Below, one piece after another: positions 1 through 12,888 of a stretch of DNA of 64,000 nucleotides; within the stretch, counting starts at the first letter, position 1; the number at the start of each line of letters is the position of its first letter. The position numbers were made by a program, and so were the translations under genes. The notes beneath the pieces are model-generated. The model was not told where the DNA came from. It saw nothing but the letters and a program-made list of their open reading frames with translations, and did not search any database. The DNA comes from Gordionus sp. m RMFG-2023 (lineage: Eukaryota; Nematomorpha; Gordioida; Chordodea; Parachordodidae): assembly GCF_954871325.1 (NCBI RefSeq), contig NC_088779.1:28320869-28384868 (forward strand), written 5' to 3'.

Positions 1-925
1 TCTTTTAATATTTATCTATATATAAATTAATAACATTCCAGCATTTTTATAAATTCAGACTGATCAACTAGGCTCGAAGGATGTAAATCCTTGACAATAA
101 ATTCACATATAAACTTATCAATTTTATTTTGTGTATTTAGTTGTTATATTTTATTAATAGTATTAAATGAAGTTGACATATTAGGTTAAATTTTAAGGGT
201 GGTAGAGTTTGTTAGTTTTTTTATTGATTATAAATACTTAAATGACAACTCTATCTTAAAATATATATATATAATTATTTTAATATAAAATTATCATATA
301 AATAATATATTTTAATATATTAACAAAATTTAAGTTTGTTAAACCCTATATCATTCTTTGCTTGAACAGATTTGGCATTCAGCCTGTACATTGTCTTTAT
401 TTAACTTTAATTATTCTTAAAAAATTTATCTAAAATTATAAGATTGGTATTTGATTCAACCTATTTCTATAATTTTACTTTTCCTACTTGCTTCTTCACT
501 AGCATTCGTGTTAATCATATTACAAATTAAAAAATATTACATAAAATTGGTATTAATAATCTATTTATATATAAAATATATTCTATTTTAGGTGATGTTA
601 TTTTTATCTGTCCATCTTAAGTGAGTTATAAATTTTCCAGCTGATATTGGTTGTCAATTAGCATCAGTTCACACACCTAACCATATTGGGCTCATTAATT
701 ATATTAAAATATTATAATTTTTATAGCAAAAAAAAATTCCACAAAAATTAATAAATAAAATAAAAATGTAGAATTGATGATTGATCTAAATTAAATAATA
801 TTTTTCTATTTAATGGAAATATTTAAAGCAACGAATAATGCTGCTCATTACCGATATTCAAACAAATAGGCATATATTTATTACTGGATATCTTTAGAAT
901 TTAATTATGAATGATGTTTCATTTT
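1..925. other. AT-rich sequence without identified features
   Basis: No open frame of note, no recognised repeat and no RNA signature was seen on either strand. Composition is AT-rich with scattered poly-A and poly-T runs. Confidence 0.5.
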
Positions 926-3540
926 CTCAAATAAATTCAATCGATTACATTAGATCATTTATATGGATATATTTGTCAGCTAGATTTAAATATTGGAATT
1001 ACTTTTGTCAGCTCTACCTTATAGATATAAATTATTATTTGATGTGGCGAAAATATCGATTTATGTAAATGTCAATACATATGTTTAATATTCCATGAAA
1101 TAAACGTATGCAAATATGAAAGCGTGGTATTAAAACGAAAGTATCTCGTGGTTCAAGATATGAAAGAAAAAGTCTCTTAAATAATAAGTTTTTAATGATT
1201 TTATTTATTTCTCATGCATGTGTAGTTCTTTAAAAGACAATATAGCAGATATCAGGTTTTAGAATCAACTGTACCCAATTTTTTAAATTAAGTAAGGTCA
1301 TAATAGAGCTGGGTAGCTTACTGCCTATATAAATTGATTGTTAGTTAATAGATATTGGTTATATAAACTGCTACCATTAATACAGTTTTATCCATTATTG
1401 AAGAACGACGGTTAGAGGACTGCTAGGTTGCAATGCTTAGCAGGAAGAAAAGCGACGAAGCGTGAAACTAAAGCTGTATCCCATTCTTTTGAGTTAGAAA
1501 TATGATAATCTAATCATTGAGAAATATTTTAGGTCCAGCTGAATAACGAAAGATTAAGTAGTAAGTCTATGGTGGATCGGATTAATTTATAGATGAGTTC
1601 TCGATTAATCAAGAAGGAAGTATGAATAATAAAACTGATAGCCGCTCAGAGAGCGAAGACCTAACCATGCAGATTTAGTAGGAATAATAATTTGCATTAA
1701 GGATTTGGGGTAAATTTTATATAGGTACAAATTTAATTTTAGTTTCACAATTTAGGAGATTTGGAGAATATATAAATTCCCAGTATGAACTAAAGCAAAA
1801 TGTATTTTGAGTATATTAGAAAATAAATTAAATAAAACACCTGATGTGAAGGAAAATGTTTTAAAATATTTTCCTTTGAGTTTGTATAGGTTTTTTTTTG
1901 AAAATCTGATATGCTGGCCAAATCTTATATTGAGGCTGTAGAGTTTAAATTTCGTTAAAATAGGTAATGAAAATTGATTTACTGAATAAATTTCTTATTT
2001 TTTATAATTCAATGATGTTGAGATGTTGAAAATTAATGATATTCTCCAAAGATTTATTTATAATGTTTAAAAAAATGGAAATAGTCGTGTCATCTAAATA
2101 TAAGACATTGAGGTTTTGATTTGAATCATTTTATTAATGGCTAGACAGAATATAAGGGAACCTTAGCTTGATAAATAAGTGATATTATGGCAGGTTATCC
2201 ATGATACTCCTTTCCGCATCGCTTACCTCTTGACAACTATCTTCGATTCTAACACCTAATTGATTTGGTGATCGAAGATATGATAAATAAGCTTTAATAC
2301 AAGAACATATAATTCTGATAGAACTCTTATTATTACGATTGGACTAATGCCATGATCATCTTCTGAAGAGCAATTAGACATGCAGAAGACTATAATGGAA
2401 TAAAGTATGGCAAATTTTAATTGACTATATGGTTGCTGATATCACTTGCCAGTAATAAAATACTTGAACCCGCATTGTCTATATTTATTAAATCGTGTTG
2501 ATAAATAGGTTTTATACCATCAAGACCATCAGCGGAGTCCTGTTGGAATAAATTTATTGTTTTGGAGACTTTTTCAGCTCTTATATTCAATAAAAAAAAA
2601 TTTAAACTAGAACGCCTTAAAATTTAATATATTGAATATGTTTGGCTCATATATCTTTGCAAACTTCATCTGAGGTGGAGTGCAACAATTTAATTATTGG
2701 AAAAACATATTAACGCTAAGTTCATGTTGAATTTTTATTTTTGATTTGTAGAACGCTAATAGTTTTATAAGTGGATTCTATTTTATTGACTGATATACAT
2801 AAAATTTAATTATTGTGTTTTTATTATTTAAAATTTTTATAATATTATCCTTGATAGAATTTATATGGAACTTTTTTTGTATACTAAGGGATGTGAAAAT
2901 TAAAATGGATTAACCTTAACTATAATAATAAATTATTACAATCTTGTGATATTGATAACAAGGTTTATTAAAAATGATTGTATTAGTTATATATATATAT
3001 ATATAAGTGGTTTTCTGGATGATATTTGGTAATAATTTTAGCTCATGATTGATCAGGATCATTAAAATATTAAAACTATGATTTGTTGTTATTACCGAAT
3101 CATATGGAAAACTATTATTATCAGGGAAAGTTGTTAAATTATTATAAAAAGCCATTAGATAATTTAATTAAATTAGTATATCTATTTCCTGTTTAATATT
3201 AGTGCATATGTGTAATGTGTAAGATTCAATACTAAAAATGTAACCTGTAGTTTGGTACATGGGTATCCAGATATTGGACCATAGATTAAATTTATCTTCC
3301 TTATTTATATATTAAAGTTTAAGGTAATGTAGATATAGACTTTTATGTCCTTATTTATTAATCCAATATTATTTTTTTATTAACATTTTTTATATTTTAT
3401 ACAACAGAGAGATATAGGGGTAACCTTTTGAAACCATCTTATATATTATTTTCATAAAGATCATATATATTGTTACATGATTTTTCTAAATTGATGACAT
3501 CAACACCCCCCCTACCCCATCCCCACTTCCCCATAAAATA
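926..3540. repeat. Tandem duplicated unit, copy 1 (degenerate)
   Basis: First of two diverged direct copies of a ~2.5 kb unit; the second lies about 3 kb downstream. Matching blocks occur in the same order, for example TTATCAGGGAAAGTTG at 3119-3134 against 5877-5892, and the GCTCATGATTGATCAGGATC block near 3041 against 5801. Similarity by eye is roughly 70-85 percent in blocks, with many indels. The plus-strand frame that is open in copy 2 (4035-4265) is interrupted here. A minus-strand frame around 2400-2580 reads NLFQQDSADGLDGIKPI and matches the minus-strand frame of copy 2 before the frame changes, so this copy looks decayed. Confidence 0.7.
3404..3532 (+). repeat. Dispersed short repeat, copy a
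   Basis: Starts with ACAGAGAGATATAG, runs through an AT-rich middle and ends in a C-rich tract (CACCCCCCCTACCCC). Related copies are at 6347-6450 and 8636-8752 in the same orientation; a piece of the end recurs at 6590-6650. The function is unknown and it is probably a non-autonomous element. Confidence 0.5.
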
Positions 3541-4034
3541 AATCCTCTTTCTCCTAATAACTAAGTTATATTAGATTAGTCAAAACATTAACAAAAAATA
3601 TACTATTTGAGAATATAAATTAACATAATTAGTATGACTCAATATTAATCAGATTAACAATCTTGATTTAATATTCTTATGTCTTTCATAAATTTATTTC
3701 CTATTCTCAATTTGCAAAGGTATTTACATTCCAAAATTTATACCAAACTTATTCTGCCTAATATGTAGGACAAATTGAAAAAAAATTTGTGAAATTTTTA
3801 TTAAGATTTATTATAATAACTTAATAAATAAAATATAATGAAGAATTTTGGCGAATCTGAGTTTATTTTCAAATTTTTTATATAAAAATTTAATTTTCCT
3901 ATACCATTATTCAAAAATATAGACCCGTTAATATAACCTTTTAGAAGAAATATTGATGTTTAATTTAATAAAATCTTAATTTAATCAATTACATCATTAA
4001 TATGGATATTTTTATTGGCTAGATATAAATATTT

Positions 4035-4265
4035 TTGGAATCATTTTTGCCAGCTCTAACTTATGGATATAAAATATTATTAGATGTGGCGAAATATTTT
4101 CATATAGATTGTCAAAACATATTTTTAATATTACAGGGAATTAAAGTATGCCCAAAGCATAAAACGGAAATATGTGTTGGTTTGATATGTGATAGACAAG
4201 GTGACTTAAATAATGAGTTTCTCATGCCGGATATATTTGTAACTCTTTATAAGACAATAGAGTAG
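4035..4265 (+). CDS. Hypothetical 76-aa open frame in duplicated unit
   Basis: An ATG-to-TAG frame of 76 codons with balanced composition, including LLDVAKYFHIDCQNIF and ICVGLICDRQGDLNNEF. No family is recognised and there is no signal peptide or clear membrane segment. The homologous stretch in copy 1 (about 980-1250) carries stops and indels, so either this copy is the surviving one or the frame is fortuitous. It might be a single exon. Confidence 0.25.
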   Translation: MESFLPALTYGYKILLDVAKYFHIDCQNIFLILQGIKVCPKHKTEICVGLICDRQGDLNNEFLMPDIFVTLYKTIE

Positions 4266-5175
4266 AAATCTATCTTTAAAATCAACTAGTATACCACATT
4301 ATTTTAAATTATAAAGCAAGTTAATAATAGAGCCTGGTTGCTAATCTAAATAAATTGATCGCTTGTTAATAGATATTATATAGATTTATAACCATTAGTA
4401 CAGTTTTATCCGTTACTGAAGAACGATTGATGGATGCTTACCAGGAAAAAAATCAAAGAGAAAACTATTGCTTCATCCGAATTCTTTTGCTAGTTAGAAA
4501 TTTGATAATCTATTCGGTATATTTGTGGTCCAGCTGGATAACGATAACGCAAAAATTAAGTAATTAATATATGGAGGATCTGATTAATTTATAGGTTAAT
4601 TATGAAGGGTATAAATTGATAGCCCCTTTGGGTAGCCTAGACATAATCCTCATTATTTAGTAAGAGTAATAGGCATTATGTTATTAGGAGTAAACTATTG
4701 ATTAAATAAGTTTTTACTAATATTATTTTATTTTCATAATTTAGGAGATTTTGCGAATAAATGCTCCGGATGAACGAAAGCAAAATTGTATTTTGAGAAA
4801 AATTTTTTTTTAAATTAAATAAAATAGCTTATATGAAGGAGGTTAAATATATTTTACTTTGAGATTGTAAAGGTTTTTCACAAATCTAGGATATTATTCA
4901 AATTTGAAACCCAGGTGATGAGCCATACCTTGTTTGTATATGTCTTAATATCTTAGTAGCCAAAACATTTCCATTTATGTCTAAATATTTAATGTGTTAA
5001 GCGCATTAGATTTATCTGTAAACTTGATAAATAAATGATAGGTAATTTATCCAATATTCTCTTTTCAGAGTATGCGCTTCACAGAAATCTTTGATTCCAA
5101 TACCTAACTGAAGATAATCTTACTTAGAACTCCTAATATTAATATTAGTCGAATGCCATGATCGTACTTTTGAAA

Positions 5176-5373
5176 TCAAGTAATGCTCATAACTATAATG
5201 GAATTATAAGGTATGGTAAATTTCCATTGAGCACCTGGTTGCTGAGATCTCTTATTGCCTGTAATAAAATACTTAAACTCCCATTGTCTATCGCATAGAG
5301 AAGTAGGTACACCATCAAGATAACCAGCGGATTCCCTATGGAATAAATTTCTTGTTGGAGACTTTTTCTCTAC
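5176..5373 (-). CDS. Hypothetical minus-strand exon in duplicated unit
   Basis: A 65-codon open frame ending in TGA on the minus strand. It includes NLFHRESAGYLDGVP, WEFKYFITGN and PGAQWKFTIPY. Parts of the same protein are readable in copy 1 with frameshifts (NLFQQDSADGLDGI, then FKYFITG in another frame). Recovering similar peptides from two diverged copies suggests this strand once coded. I do not recognise the family. No start codon lies at the head of the frame, so it would be an internal or terminal exon or a pseudogene. Confidence 0.35.
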   Translation of the reverse strand, partial: VEKKSPTRNLFHRESAGYLDGVPTSLCDRQWEFKYFITGNKRSQQPGAQWKFTIPYNSIIVMSIT

Positions 5374-6346
5374 TTATTTTCAGAACGCCCTAACATTTAG
5401 TATTTTAAAGATATTTGCCTGGTATATCTTTTCAAACTACACCTTGCAACAATTTTATTATAAGTAAAACATATTATCTCCTTTCATGTTAAAATTATTT
5501 ATTTTGATTTTAAGAACGCTAAGATTGTATCAATGGCTTCTATTTTAATTTCACTTATATACATATAATCCAACATGTCATATTATATAATCATTTTACA
5601 ATATTATCTTTGATTGATATGGAACTTTTTTATCTTCAAATATTAAAAAATGTGAAAATTAAAATGGAGTAACCTCTCTCAAAATAACAAAATATTACAA
5701 TATCGTAATATTTATATAACAAGGTTTACCAGAGAGGATTGTAATAATTATATATCTATGAGTTTATGTTGGGGGAAGTCTTAATCCATGAATTTTTTAG
5801 CTCATGATTGATCAGGATCATTAAAATTAAAAAATATGATTTATTGTTATTACAGAACCGTATTGAAAAATTTTATTATCAGGGAAAGTTGCTAAATTAT
5901 TATAAAGTCATTAGATGATTTAGTTAAATTAGTATTTCTATTACTGTTTAATATTAGTGGGAATATGTATTGTGTAAGATAGTATACTACGAGGAAGGGG
6001 AGTTTGCAGTTTGAATTCTGGGTATCCAGATGTTGGACCAAAATCTCTCCTTATTTATATATTAAAGTTTAAGGCAATATATTAATAATAGTCTTAAGTG
6101 TCATTTTATATTTAACCCAATATTATTTTTTTATAGTCAATGTTTGTCAGCATTTAATTTTTTATAGTATTTATTTGATTAATTGTGCTTACTATAAAAG
6201 ATTATTGATTTGCAAAACATATTTGATTTTCAATTTACACAACATAGAAATAATTTCTATATTAATTCAATAAAAGATAATATAATATTTTATGATTTTA
6301 TACGAATTATCATCTAATAATAATTAACATTTCTTATTTTAATAAA

Positions 6347-6450
6347 CAGAGAGATTTAGTAATCTTTTTCATACATTTTTATATATTTTTTTCATTAGGA
6401 TAATATATATTATTACAAGATTTATCTAAATTGTGGACACCACCCCCATA
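6347..6450 (+). repeat. Dispersed short repeat, copy b
   Basis: Second copy of the repeat at 3404-3532: ACAGAGAGATTTAG, then TAATCTTTTTC, then the C-rich end ACACCACCCCC. It lies at the right end of the second duplicated unit. Confidence 0.5.
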
Positions 6451-8635
6451 TTATAATAAATAATAAAGATATTATAATATTTTACATATTTTTATACTAA
6501 TAATTATTTTCAATTTATATTATAGCGACACGTGCAATCGAGCGCTGTAATTTTTTAAATTCAATTATACATCTCCTTTAATCATGCATATTTTTACTAG
6601 ATCTATCTAAAGTAAGGTTTAACACCCACCCCCTCTACCCCCAATAACAATTCCTTCTCCAAATGATGCAATTATATTTTAAAAGATTGATCATAATAAA
6701 GTTTTTTAAACTTAATTTCATAAATTTATAACAAAGTTTTTGGTTAGTAGCAGGGTTGTGGAATTATGTGTTGCATTAAATTTATGTATTATTTGTTAAG
6801 TTTTTTGTTCCTAATTCATAAATAGAAGGTGTTAAAAAAATTATTGCCAATCAGTGCATAGATTTATTTTATAGAAGTCTAGAAAGATTCATTATGTAAG
6901 TGGAATGAAGATATCTCCATATTTTGAGCAGGAAATTTGGAATCGAGGGCTAATATATAATTATTTTTCTATGCTAGCTATTCATTTTAGGAAATTAATT
7001 CATTTTAATTATAATAATTTGATTTATTCATAAGTTAAAATTCTATCCACTAAATTAGTAATTAGTTTAATAATATTATTACTATTTGTTAATATAAAAC
7101 GGTGGCCCATCTGGAAACTTATATAAGAATTAAAATCATAGACAAGAGAATAGGGATAATATAACCAAAATGCCAATATCCTCAACCCCTTACCAAATAA
7201 CATTTTTAAAGTGCTCATAAATATGATAAATTATGATATTTTGAATTTTTTATAAACACTTATTATTTTAAAAATTATATATTCTTAAAAATATTTAAAA
7301 AATCTAAGAACCTAAATAAATACAATATACATTAAAATTAACAAGTTATATATTATTATATAAAAGAATCTATTAACCTGAAAAAATAAAATATCACATG
7401 AGACTCTCACAATTTTTTAGTCTGCACGAAGATAACCCTTTACTGCAACTTGCAATTGGAAATCTCCTGAAATTTTAAAATTTCTCCCATTAATATTTTT
7501 AGCATTTTTACTTTTTTTAATTTATGTACAATAATTTTGAGAAACACTATTTGATTACTGTGACTTTAAGGAAAAAGTTTTAAAGAATAAAATATAATTT
7601 TATTTTAACAAAATAAAAAGATTATAATACTTTTACAATTATATGTATATATTTATTGAAAATTTAACGATAATATCAATCAGTTAACAAATGATTACAA
7701 ATCATATGTTAAAACAAAATAACAATTTGTTTATTATAAAATGTTTATGCATTAAAATTATTAATACATTTTTAAATAAATTTTTATTGTCTAGTTTGTC
7801 AATTTTAAAAATACAACATCATAATAACCAAGTGTTTGTATTATTTTTTAGCAAGTATAATAAGAAAATTTAATCGAACTGGACTATATTTCTTGAAAAT
7901 TGAAACATTTTTTCTTAATTACATTTTCATTATATTTATTTAAATACATTATAAATTATATCGGGCTTCTGAAAAATTTTATAGTTTTCTTTAAGAAAAA
8001 TTTATTATTATTATAACTAATTATTTAGACCTCCTTAATATTTTCGAATTATGAAGAAACAATCATTAATTAATATCTATTTGAACAAATGTCACACATG
8101 TATCAAGTATAATATAGAATGGTTTGAGTTAATACGACATTTCCTTATCAGATGATTATCCCTAATACCAGTTATTAATAGAATCTTTAGTTATCGTGAA
8201 CCTCTATAAAGATATTTTTTAAATGAATATTATACAAGCTGTCCAAATATTTTGAAAGAATTTTAAAAATAAATTGAGAAGCATATTTAGGCATGGTTTT
8301 TAATTTAGGTAATCTATATGCTTTTAATATGCAATTACAACCAGAAGGATCTTTTAATACAAATTCACAAAATTATGTAACAGCTATGTTAATCTTTAGA
8401 GTTAGAATTCATAATAAATTGAATAGCTCTATTGTTAAAATCTCATATTCAATTGTTTAAATGTTGCCCTATTAAATGAATTTTTAAATGAAGCAAATAT
8501 TTTTACTAAAACAATTTTAGAGTATTAGCAATCAAAATTTGATTATAAAGCATAATAATTATAGAATTGATTTCTATATTAAGATAATCCTATATTTTAT
8601 ATATTTTTTATGCATTATTTCTTTTTTAAATTAAA
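6451..8635. other. AT-rich sequence, no gene seen
   Basis: Apart from a fragment of the short repeat near 6590-6650, no supported feature was found. The open frames at 7024-7218 (minus) and 7691-7873 (plus) are AT-rich, low in complexity and without recognisable motifs. Confidence 0.4.
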
Positions 8636-8752
8636 TAAACAGTGATAGATAGACTGCGTAATCTTTTTATTCTATCTATTTTTTTTATCAGGACCAAACA
8701 TAATATTGTAAAATTTTTCAAAACTCTGTATACACCCCCTCCCCCTCATCTC
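8636..8752 (+). repeat. Dispersed short repeat, copy c
   Basis: Third copy: ATAAACAGTGATAGATAG, then GTAATCTTTTTATTC, ending in ACACCCCCTCCCCCTC. It lies outside the tandem duplicated units, which shows the repeat is dispersed and not only part of the duplication. Confidence 0.45.
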
Positions 8753-8789
8753 TTAATGACGAAAATATACTTTACGTCTCGCTTAGTAA

Positions 8790-8875
8790 GCGCCAATAAA
8801 TGACAAAAAGTTGAGTGCCAATGCGGGGGAGTGAAGCACTAATGAGTGCCAACAAGTGCTAATCGATAGCTAAGA
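8790..8875. repeat. GTGCCAA-rich short repeat cluster (left)
   Basis: Contains AAGCGCCAATAAATGAC, GAGTGCCAATGCG and GAGTGCCAACAAGTGC in quick succession. A related block in inverted orientation lies at 11399-11470. The pair brackets the G-run element at 9691-11030. Confidence 0.4.
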
Positions 8876-9462
8876 TTTTTATTGACGGGATTAATACTAT
8901 TAGATGATAATATTTTATTTCATTGACTATTCTTAATACAATCAATAAATATTATAGGAAAAAAAATAAACCGTTAAAACCTATAACAATACTCAAATTA
9001 TTATTGCGAGGCCCTTTAAGATCATATTTTTAAAATCGTATATATGTTGGTTTTATTTATATATTGTATAAATAAATTAAAGAATTCAATGACCTCAATT
9101 ATTTATATATATATACTAGACTTTTATTGTACTTCGTATTGTCTTTTTTCCAATTACTTTTGTTATATTTGAACTTAGAAACCTATATTTTAAAACGATA
9201 TTATTACTTAGTGGGAAAAATTTAGTATCATTATCAACTATGGTTAAATCAAAAGCTGTCAAAGTCAACCACCTCCCCTTATTCCCGACAATTCGGGAAC
9301 TAGAGTTCTGACCTCAGATCTCAATATGAAAGTAAGTACATAAACGGCATCAAGGATGATTGTCATTAATGCGTTCTCCATGTACTTAGTCAGCTCTACT
9401 ACAGCACTGCAAAAAATACCATAATGGACAACATAGAAGATGACAACAAGACTTAAGACACC

Positions 9463-9597
9463 CTCTTTTCTTTAAGGGGAAAAGAGAGATTTATCATTGA
9501 GCATCTTGGCCTTTATGGCTTTGATAAACGGTGCATTAATTTGAAAAAATTTGGGTTCTTATGTAATATTAGCGATCATCAGTTAATATCTATGTTA
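9463..9597 (+). CDS. Possible exon, unidentified
   Basis: A frame closed by TGA at 9595-9597 reads GKERFIIEHLGLYGFDKRC and NLKKFGFLCNISDHQLI, richer in G+C than its surroundings and non-repetitive. The same frame continues after the TGA with SARTAFGGDR, so this could be a decayed gene. No family is recognised and no start codon is evident. Confidence 0.25.
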
Positions 9598-9690
9598 TGA
9601 TCAGCAAGGACAGCATTTGGAGGGGATAGGTACAGTTTGCTTTCAATTTTTTAAGGGGACTAGGTGATAGGAATTTAAGGAGGCAGGGTA

Positions 9691-11030
9691 GGGGGGGGGG
9701 GGTTATCACTTAAATTTCTATAAAAAGGGCAAAATTATATCGCTTTAAAAATATTTATACTATATTATATATTATAATATATATATTATTACTAAACATC
9801 CACCAAATTTATTTATCGTACAAAATAATAATTATTTTTCAAATAAAAATTATTTTTGTATAATTTATTACAATATTTAGTTCATTTAAAAAGGCCAGGT
9901 ATACTATCAGTAAATTCCTAATCATGCTAAACGATACATTATTTGTAAATGAGGGGAATTAATTTAATTCATATTTTAAAAAATAAAAATGTGACACTGA
10001 CAAATTTTTTATAGTTTGTATAGAGTATTGATAATTTTTTATTAAAATATATGAAGGGATTGCCATTACAATTGAAAACTGGCAATTGATAACATAGAAA
10101 TATGGTGTTGGAAAGTTATGAAATTTTTTTAAGTAGGGAGGTATTATTTCTAAGTAAGCTTCCAGTTAATAATTTATATAGATGCTGAGCAAAATATCGG
10201 TAAATAAGATTTCCTTTTGTTGTCTATCTCATTTCCAATCTCTAAACTGTTTCAGCTGCAGTATTTTTGTCAGGAGCCGAATGGATATTTTGTGAGACCT
10301 CTGTTAAACTCTGAGATTCTATATATCTGGATGAAAAAGATCTTGATAGATAGTGATTTAGATTCTTTTCTGAATACGCTACTCTATAGTCCTAAAATGG
10401 TCCCTCCGACAGCCAAACTTATTATCGTTGATGTGAAATAGTGTTACAATTTACTATTGATACCTGATCTAAATAATTACTCTTCTGAATTTGTCTGCAC
10501 TGTATTTATCAATAAAATTACAATAATAATCCAATTTACATCTACATGACAGAATATTCACTGTATAAAAATCCCCTTCAAAAACCAACCCCCTTAGCTA
10601 TTTTCGCCGTCCACATTATGAATTGCACTTTTTATTTATAGTTGTACTCCTTTCATATATTTGAATACTCTATTATCAACTGTAAAAATTAATGTAGAGT
10701 TATTCTTAGAGCATGGATAATTAAAAACCCTCATCATTTAAAGAATGCAATGCATTATTATAGTATATTGCTTGGCATGAATATGAGGTTTAAAAAAGAT
10801 AGCAAAAATTATCCAGAAATAGTTTTTATTTAAAAAATAATGACTATGATGATATGAAATATTTCAAATTGGTAGATGTTTAGTAATATCGTTGTATAAT
10901 TATATTAGGCCAATAATAGAAGTATTAAATAATTTTATATAGCTATATATTTCACCCAATTTTATCTAAAAATTTAATAAATAACCTCCCAATAAATTTA
11001 TACTACCTCTAGTTTAACCCCCCCCCCCCC
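9691..11030. mobile_element. Inverted-repeat element with G-run ends
   Basis: The left end begins with a run of 12 G (9691-9702) and the right end finishes with a run of 13 C (11018-11030). The two ends continue as imperfect inverted repeats for about 400 bp each. Matching blocks include TTAAATTT and TATAAAA near the tips, ATTACTAAACATCCACCAA (left, near 9790) against its reverse complement near 10885, and ATATATGAAGGGA (left, near 10049) against its reverse complement near 10650. The loop holds one 74-codon open frame. No target duplication was identified. It could be a non-autonomous long-inverted-repeat element or two inverted copies of one repeat. Confidence 0.55.
10217..10441 (+). CDS. 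Hypothetical protein in loop of inverted-repeat element
   Basis: A 74-codon frame, or an exon starting after the acceptor-like TAAACTGTTTCAG at 10243-10255. It includes FCQEPNGYFVRPLLNSE, WMKKILIDSDLDSF and SPKMVPPTAKLIIVDVK before TAG. It is richer in G+C and less repetitive than its flanks, so coding is plausible. No family is recognised. Its position between two inverted arms suggests element cargo, a host exon caught between two insertions, or a transposon-derived protein. Confidence 0.35.
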   Translation: MLSISFPISKLFQLQYFCQEPNGYFVRPLLNSEILYIWMKKILIDSDLDSFLNTLLYSPKMVPPTAKLIIVDVK

Positions 11031-11398
11031 AGACGTGTTGAAATTGTTGATATTTTATATTTAAGTTTTAAAATATTTTGTTATCTTTACCCAATCGTGG
11101 GGCTCTGTGATATTAAACTGGCCTTGTTTATACTTTCTGCGTTGGTAATAATGTCACTTTACACCTTTAATAAATATTGTGTTATTAACTGGATGATTTT
11201 CTATAAACTATCTTATACGAGAGTTATTCTCCCTATTTGTTATATATATATATGAGACAAACATTTTAAATATTAAATTACCGCCAAGAGAATTTATATA
11301 TAAACCGATTATATTTTTATAAATAAATAAAAATAAAATATATTCAATTATTATTTAATGAAAATTAATATTATTTGAAATATCAATGTAATTAATAT

Positions 11399-11470
11399 TA
11401 CCGTTATTTATTGGCACTCATTGATGTTCATCGCTCATTTTCATTGGCACTAATTGGCGCTTATATCAAT
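11399..11470. repeat. GTGCCAA-rich short repeat cluster (right, inverted)
   Basis: Reads TTATTGGCACTCATTGATG, then CATTGGCACTAATTGGCGC; its reverse complement resembles the block at 8790-8875. It may be the other end of a larger old inverted-repeat structure of about 2.7 kb. Confidence 0.4.
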
Positions 11471-11479
11471 GTTATTTAG

Positions 11480-12888
11480 CTCTACTTTCAAGATACTAAT
11501 TATGCTGTTATTTATATGAATTCAAAAATTATATTGAGTTTATATTGCAAAAATTATTTTTTAATTAAATAACATTTATTAGTGAGAGAAAACATTTGAA
11601 CAATGTCTTTTATGAATATTAAATTTGAATAATCTCTTTTACTTTAAGCAAACTTATTATGTTTTAAGGAAGCGTGTCAAATAAATCAAGGAATAATTTG
11701 AATAAAGATTAATTTATCTTTTTTAGGGCATTTTATGTTTTATTAATTTGACTGATTCGTATATTAAAATTTAATCTAATTTAAATTCATTTTAATTTTA
11801 AAATATTTGAAGTAATTATTATTTGTTAAAATAGAAAGACCCTGTCTATAAAATTTTTTAGAAAATTATAGACAATTGATACTGATAATATAACAAAATG
11901 TCAATATATCATAACTCCTTACCTAACAACCTTAGTACTCTTTAAAAAAGTAGATTTTAAACCAACAAACCCTGAATATTGAGATAGTTAGAACATTTCT
12001 GGGGCTATTCCAAAATACGTCTTTTATTTAGGCTTCCATAAGAAAAATGTATCTTTATTTCTTTATTTCTAATTCCATTTTATTGATAATATTACAAATT
12101 ACATATTAAAAATATAAAATATTTATATAAATATGATAAATTATTACATATTTTTTATTAATATTATCTATAAATTATATATTTATATTTATTAAATCAT
12201 AAGAATAATAATAAAATTATATTAAAATAAAACTAAACCTACATAATAAATACAATACATATTAAAATTAACAATCTTATTTGTATAACTTATCTAAAAT
12301 AAATTAAAAATTTTAACAAAAAAAATATATAATAATTGGACTGCCATATTCAAAATATAAGTTTGAGGGATTTTTAATGAATGATTATAAGGATAAAAAA
12401 GTATGATTAAGCAGGATAAACGCAATCACAATTGGTGATATTTTTTGTCAAATTACTAATTCATCAATTTTTATTTGAATAACATGCATATTTACAAAGT
12501 TAATTTGTAAAAAAAAAAATTTCTACATACTTATCGAAAAATCTATTTCATTTAAAAATTTCTTATCTTTGGAAATAAATTTAGCAATTTAAATTAAATT
12601 AACCATCACCACACCAGATATGAGAGTTAAGAAAGATTTTTTCCCAAAACTTATTCAATGCCGCATTTGAATGTAGTTGATAATACATAATTATATTAAT
12701 TTAATTAAATTGTATTCATTTTAATTCTCCATTTTTCCAAATTTGTAGGGCATATCGTATTTATATTGATCAATTTAAAACTATTTACAATTGTTCAAAA
12801 TGTTTGATCTTGATTGTATACTTATATGTCATAATTTTAAAATATCATACTTCCTATCTTTTTCAATATTCTAGAAAATTGTTTTTAA
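11480..12888. other. AT-rich sequence, no gene seen
   Basis: No supported feature. Very AT-rich, with many short poly-A and poly-T tracts. Confidence 0.4.

Larger units (their letters stand above)
3965..6450. repeat. Tandem duplicated unit, copy 2
   Basis: Second copy of the ~2.5 kb duplicated unit, better preserved than copy 1. It keeps an open 76-codon plus-strand frame near its left end and a 66-codon minus-strand frame near 5.2-5.4 kb. About 190 bp near 6145-6330 has no counterpart in copy 1. I cannot tell whether the unit is a duplicated gene with introns or a transposon; I found no terminal repeats. Confidence 0.65.
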
